DNA of 64,000 nucleotides, from contig CAYFGQ010000010.1 of NCBI GenBank assembly GCA_964342525.1, positions 1-64,000 on the forward strand. Direction: 5' to 3'. The stretch is from G963676205 sp964342525 (lineage in GTDB: Bacteria; Campylobacterota; Campylobacteria; Campylobacterales; Arcobacteraceae). Every line of letters begins with the position of its first letter. Position 1 is the stretch's first letter. The notes below the pieces were generated by a model. That model worked only from the letters and a program-made list of their open reading frames with translations. It did not search any database and was not told the origin of the DNA. A program made the position numbers and the translations under genes. Below, piece by piece: positions 62,894-64,000 of this stretch.

Positions 62894-63796
62894 GTGAATG
62901 AGCTCTTAGCTTTTGAATATATAATAGATCCAAATAAAAGAATCTTTTGGCTTTATATAATATCCTCAATAGCTATAGCCTTCATATATCTACACTTCAA
63001 TAAAAAATATTACCGAATAAACCTATCGAAAAAACTCTGGCTACACCCAAGTAGCCTTTTAGATTATAAATACTTCTTTATCTCATATTTTATAAAAGTA
63101 TTTATGATCTTTCCTATTGTGATCTCAGCTAGAGAAGTATCTCTATTTACTTATGAATTTTTATCTGATAATTATGACTTTATAGATATCAATCTTTCCT
63201 ATGAATTTGTGATATTTTTATATACTATTAGTTTATTTGTAGTAAGTGATTTTACTAGGTATTGGCTACATCGTTTTTTACATACCATACCATTTCTTTG
63301 GAGATTTCATAAGATTCACCACTCTGCAAAGGTTTTAAACCCTTTAAGTTTTTATAGGGTTCATCCTTTAGAAAATATCCTTTTTGGATTTAGATACTCT
63401 TTAACTATTGGATTTGTTACTGGTGTATTTATTTACCTTTTTGGTGCTATGCTTGATATCTATACAATACTTGGAGCAAATATATTTTTGGTAATATTTT
63501 CTTTTATGGGATCAAACCTAAGACACTCCCATATACATCTAGCTTATTTCTCTTTTTTAGAAAATATCCTAATCTCACCAAAACAACACCAAATCCACCA
63601 CTCAAAAAAACACTTCAATAAAAACTATGGTGGTTATTTAGCTATTTGGGATAAGATGTTTGGAACTTTAGAATACTCAAAAAATGTAAAAGTATTAAAA
63701 TTTGGACTAAACAAATCTGATATGAAAAGTTACAAAAATATATTAGATTTATTATTTAAACCCTTCTTAACCAATAAAAAAGTGATTTTAAAGTAA
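62894..63796 (+). CDS. Fatty acid hydroxylase/sterol desaturase-family membrane protein
   Basis: A 300-residue membrane protein starting at GTG, 3 bases after the imelysin stop. Four or more spans surround the di-iron histidine clusters HRFLH, HKIHH (about 140-144) and HQIHH (about 234-238), with further His in LRHSHIHL. The family oxidises lipids or related substrates using a di-iron centre and O2. Its place at the end of an iron-linked operon is unusual but also noted with imelysins in my recollection. Substrate unknown. Confidence 0.82.
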   Translation: MNELLAFEYIIDPNKRIFWLYIISSIAIAFIYLHFNKKYYRINLSKKLWLHPSSLLDYKYFFISYFIKVFMIFPIVISAREVSLFTYEFLSDNYDFIDINLSYEFVIFLYTISLFVVSDFTRYWLHRFLHTIPFLWRFHKIHHSAKVLNPLSFYRVHPLENILFGFRYSLTIGFVTGVFIYLFGAMLDIYTILGANIFLVIFSFMGSNLRHSHIHLAYFSFLENILISPKQHQIHHSKKHFNKNYGGYLAIWDKMFGTLEYSKNVKVLKFGLNKSDMKSYKNILDLLFKPFLTNKKVILK

Positions 63797-63910
63797 TATA
63801 TTAAATCAATTTTAATAATTATAATTAAAATATAAAAACTCTGTGATAGAAATATATACTACTAAAGATATATCCCTATTTCAGGATTTGAATTAAAACA
63901 AGGAATAAAA

Positions 63911-64000
63911 ATGAAGAAACTACAAATTCTTAGTTTACTTACTGCTTCATTACTTATTGTGGGATGTAATCAGCCTACAAAAGAAGAAAAAGAAGCAATG
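63911..64000 (+). CDS. Start of a lipoprotein gene, cut by the window end
   Basis: The ATG at 63911, with an AAGGA site upstream, opens 30 codons giving a lipoprotein signal (LLTASLLIVGC, Cys19) and a charged linker (NQPTKEEKEAM). The frame is open to the edge. Position after the iron cluster suggests a related exported protein, but the product cannot be named. Confidence 0.65.
   Translation, partial: MKKLQILSLLTASLLIVGCNQPTKEEKEAM

Overview
The window is AT-rich chromosomal DNA from a member of the Campylobacterota, most likely the Arcobacter group. Pointers are the eno/FtsB-like/AMIN-protein gene order next to recA, the carA-DUF507-purA block, histidine kinases with the H-box AHQWRQPL, a short D0/D1-only flagellin, the petABC operon, and a chemoreceptor- and sensor-rich accessory half. 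No rRNA, tRNA or CRISPR array is visible.

Left part (1-12 kb): a repeat tail at the very edge, a secreted Rap1a/Tai-like protein, then a leftward run of housekeeping genes (carA, DUF507, purA, hisZ, AMIN protein, FtsB-like protein, eno, recA). These are followed by an unrecognised lipoprotein and outer-membrane barrel pair, luxS and a class V aminotransferase. Middle (12-30 kb): an ankyrin-repeat protein, two divergent flagellar clusters (fliM-flgI; an acidic protein, fliQ, a FliJ-like protein, motE, fliL), trxA, trxB, dapB, purF, a radical SAM gene, the petABC cytochrome bc1 operon with a monohaem cytochrome, an Rrf2 regulator with a DHH phosphoesterase, and a flagellin.

Right part (30-64 kb) is accessory and sensory. 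It holds a double-Cache chemoreceptor; an operon of a peptide-type binding protein, an H-NOX nitric oxide sensor, its histidine kinase and a HAD phosphatase; a CAP-Sel1 protein; a Fur-family regulator; phoX behind three tandem 11-bp Pho-box-like repeats; a dihaem protein with a NicO/DUF1007 metal transporter; a decayed EAL protein; and an iron(III) ABC system. The iron binding protein (44.9 kb) is separated from its permease and ATPase (56.5-59.1 kb) by a NIT-domain kinase, a tandem-NIT chemoreceptor, an IS110 element and a twin-binding-protein PAS kinase. The window ends with an imelysin / dihaem oxidoreductase / imelysin / membrane hydroxylase cluster and the start of another lipoprotein. 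Fur-box-like sites with a shared core precede fbpA, fbpB and the imelysin operon, so these probably form one iron regulon.

The most unusual structure is a dispersed repeat at 1-115, 51325-52860 and 53000-53265. Two copies lie head to head, each with a nested three-level hairpin whose stems differ in sequence but keep their pairing. One copy is split by an IS110 element of about 1.28 kb carrying a non-coding leader where IS110 bridge RNAs are encoded. The uninterrupted copy at the left edge lets the insertion point be read to within a couple of bases.
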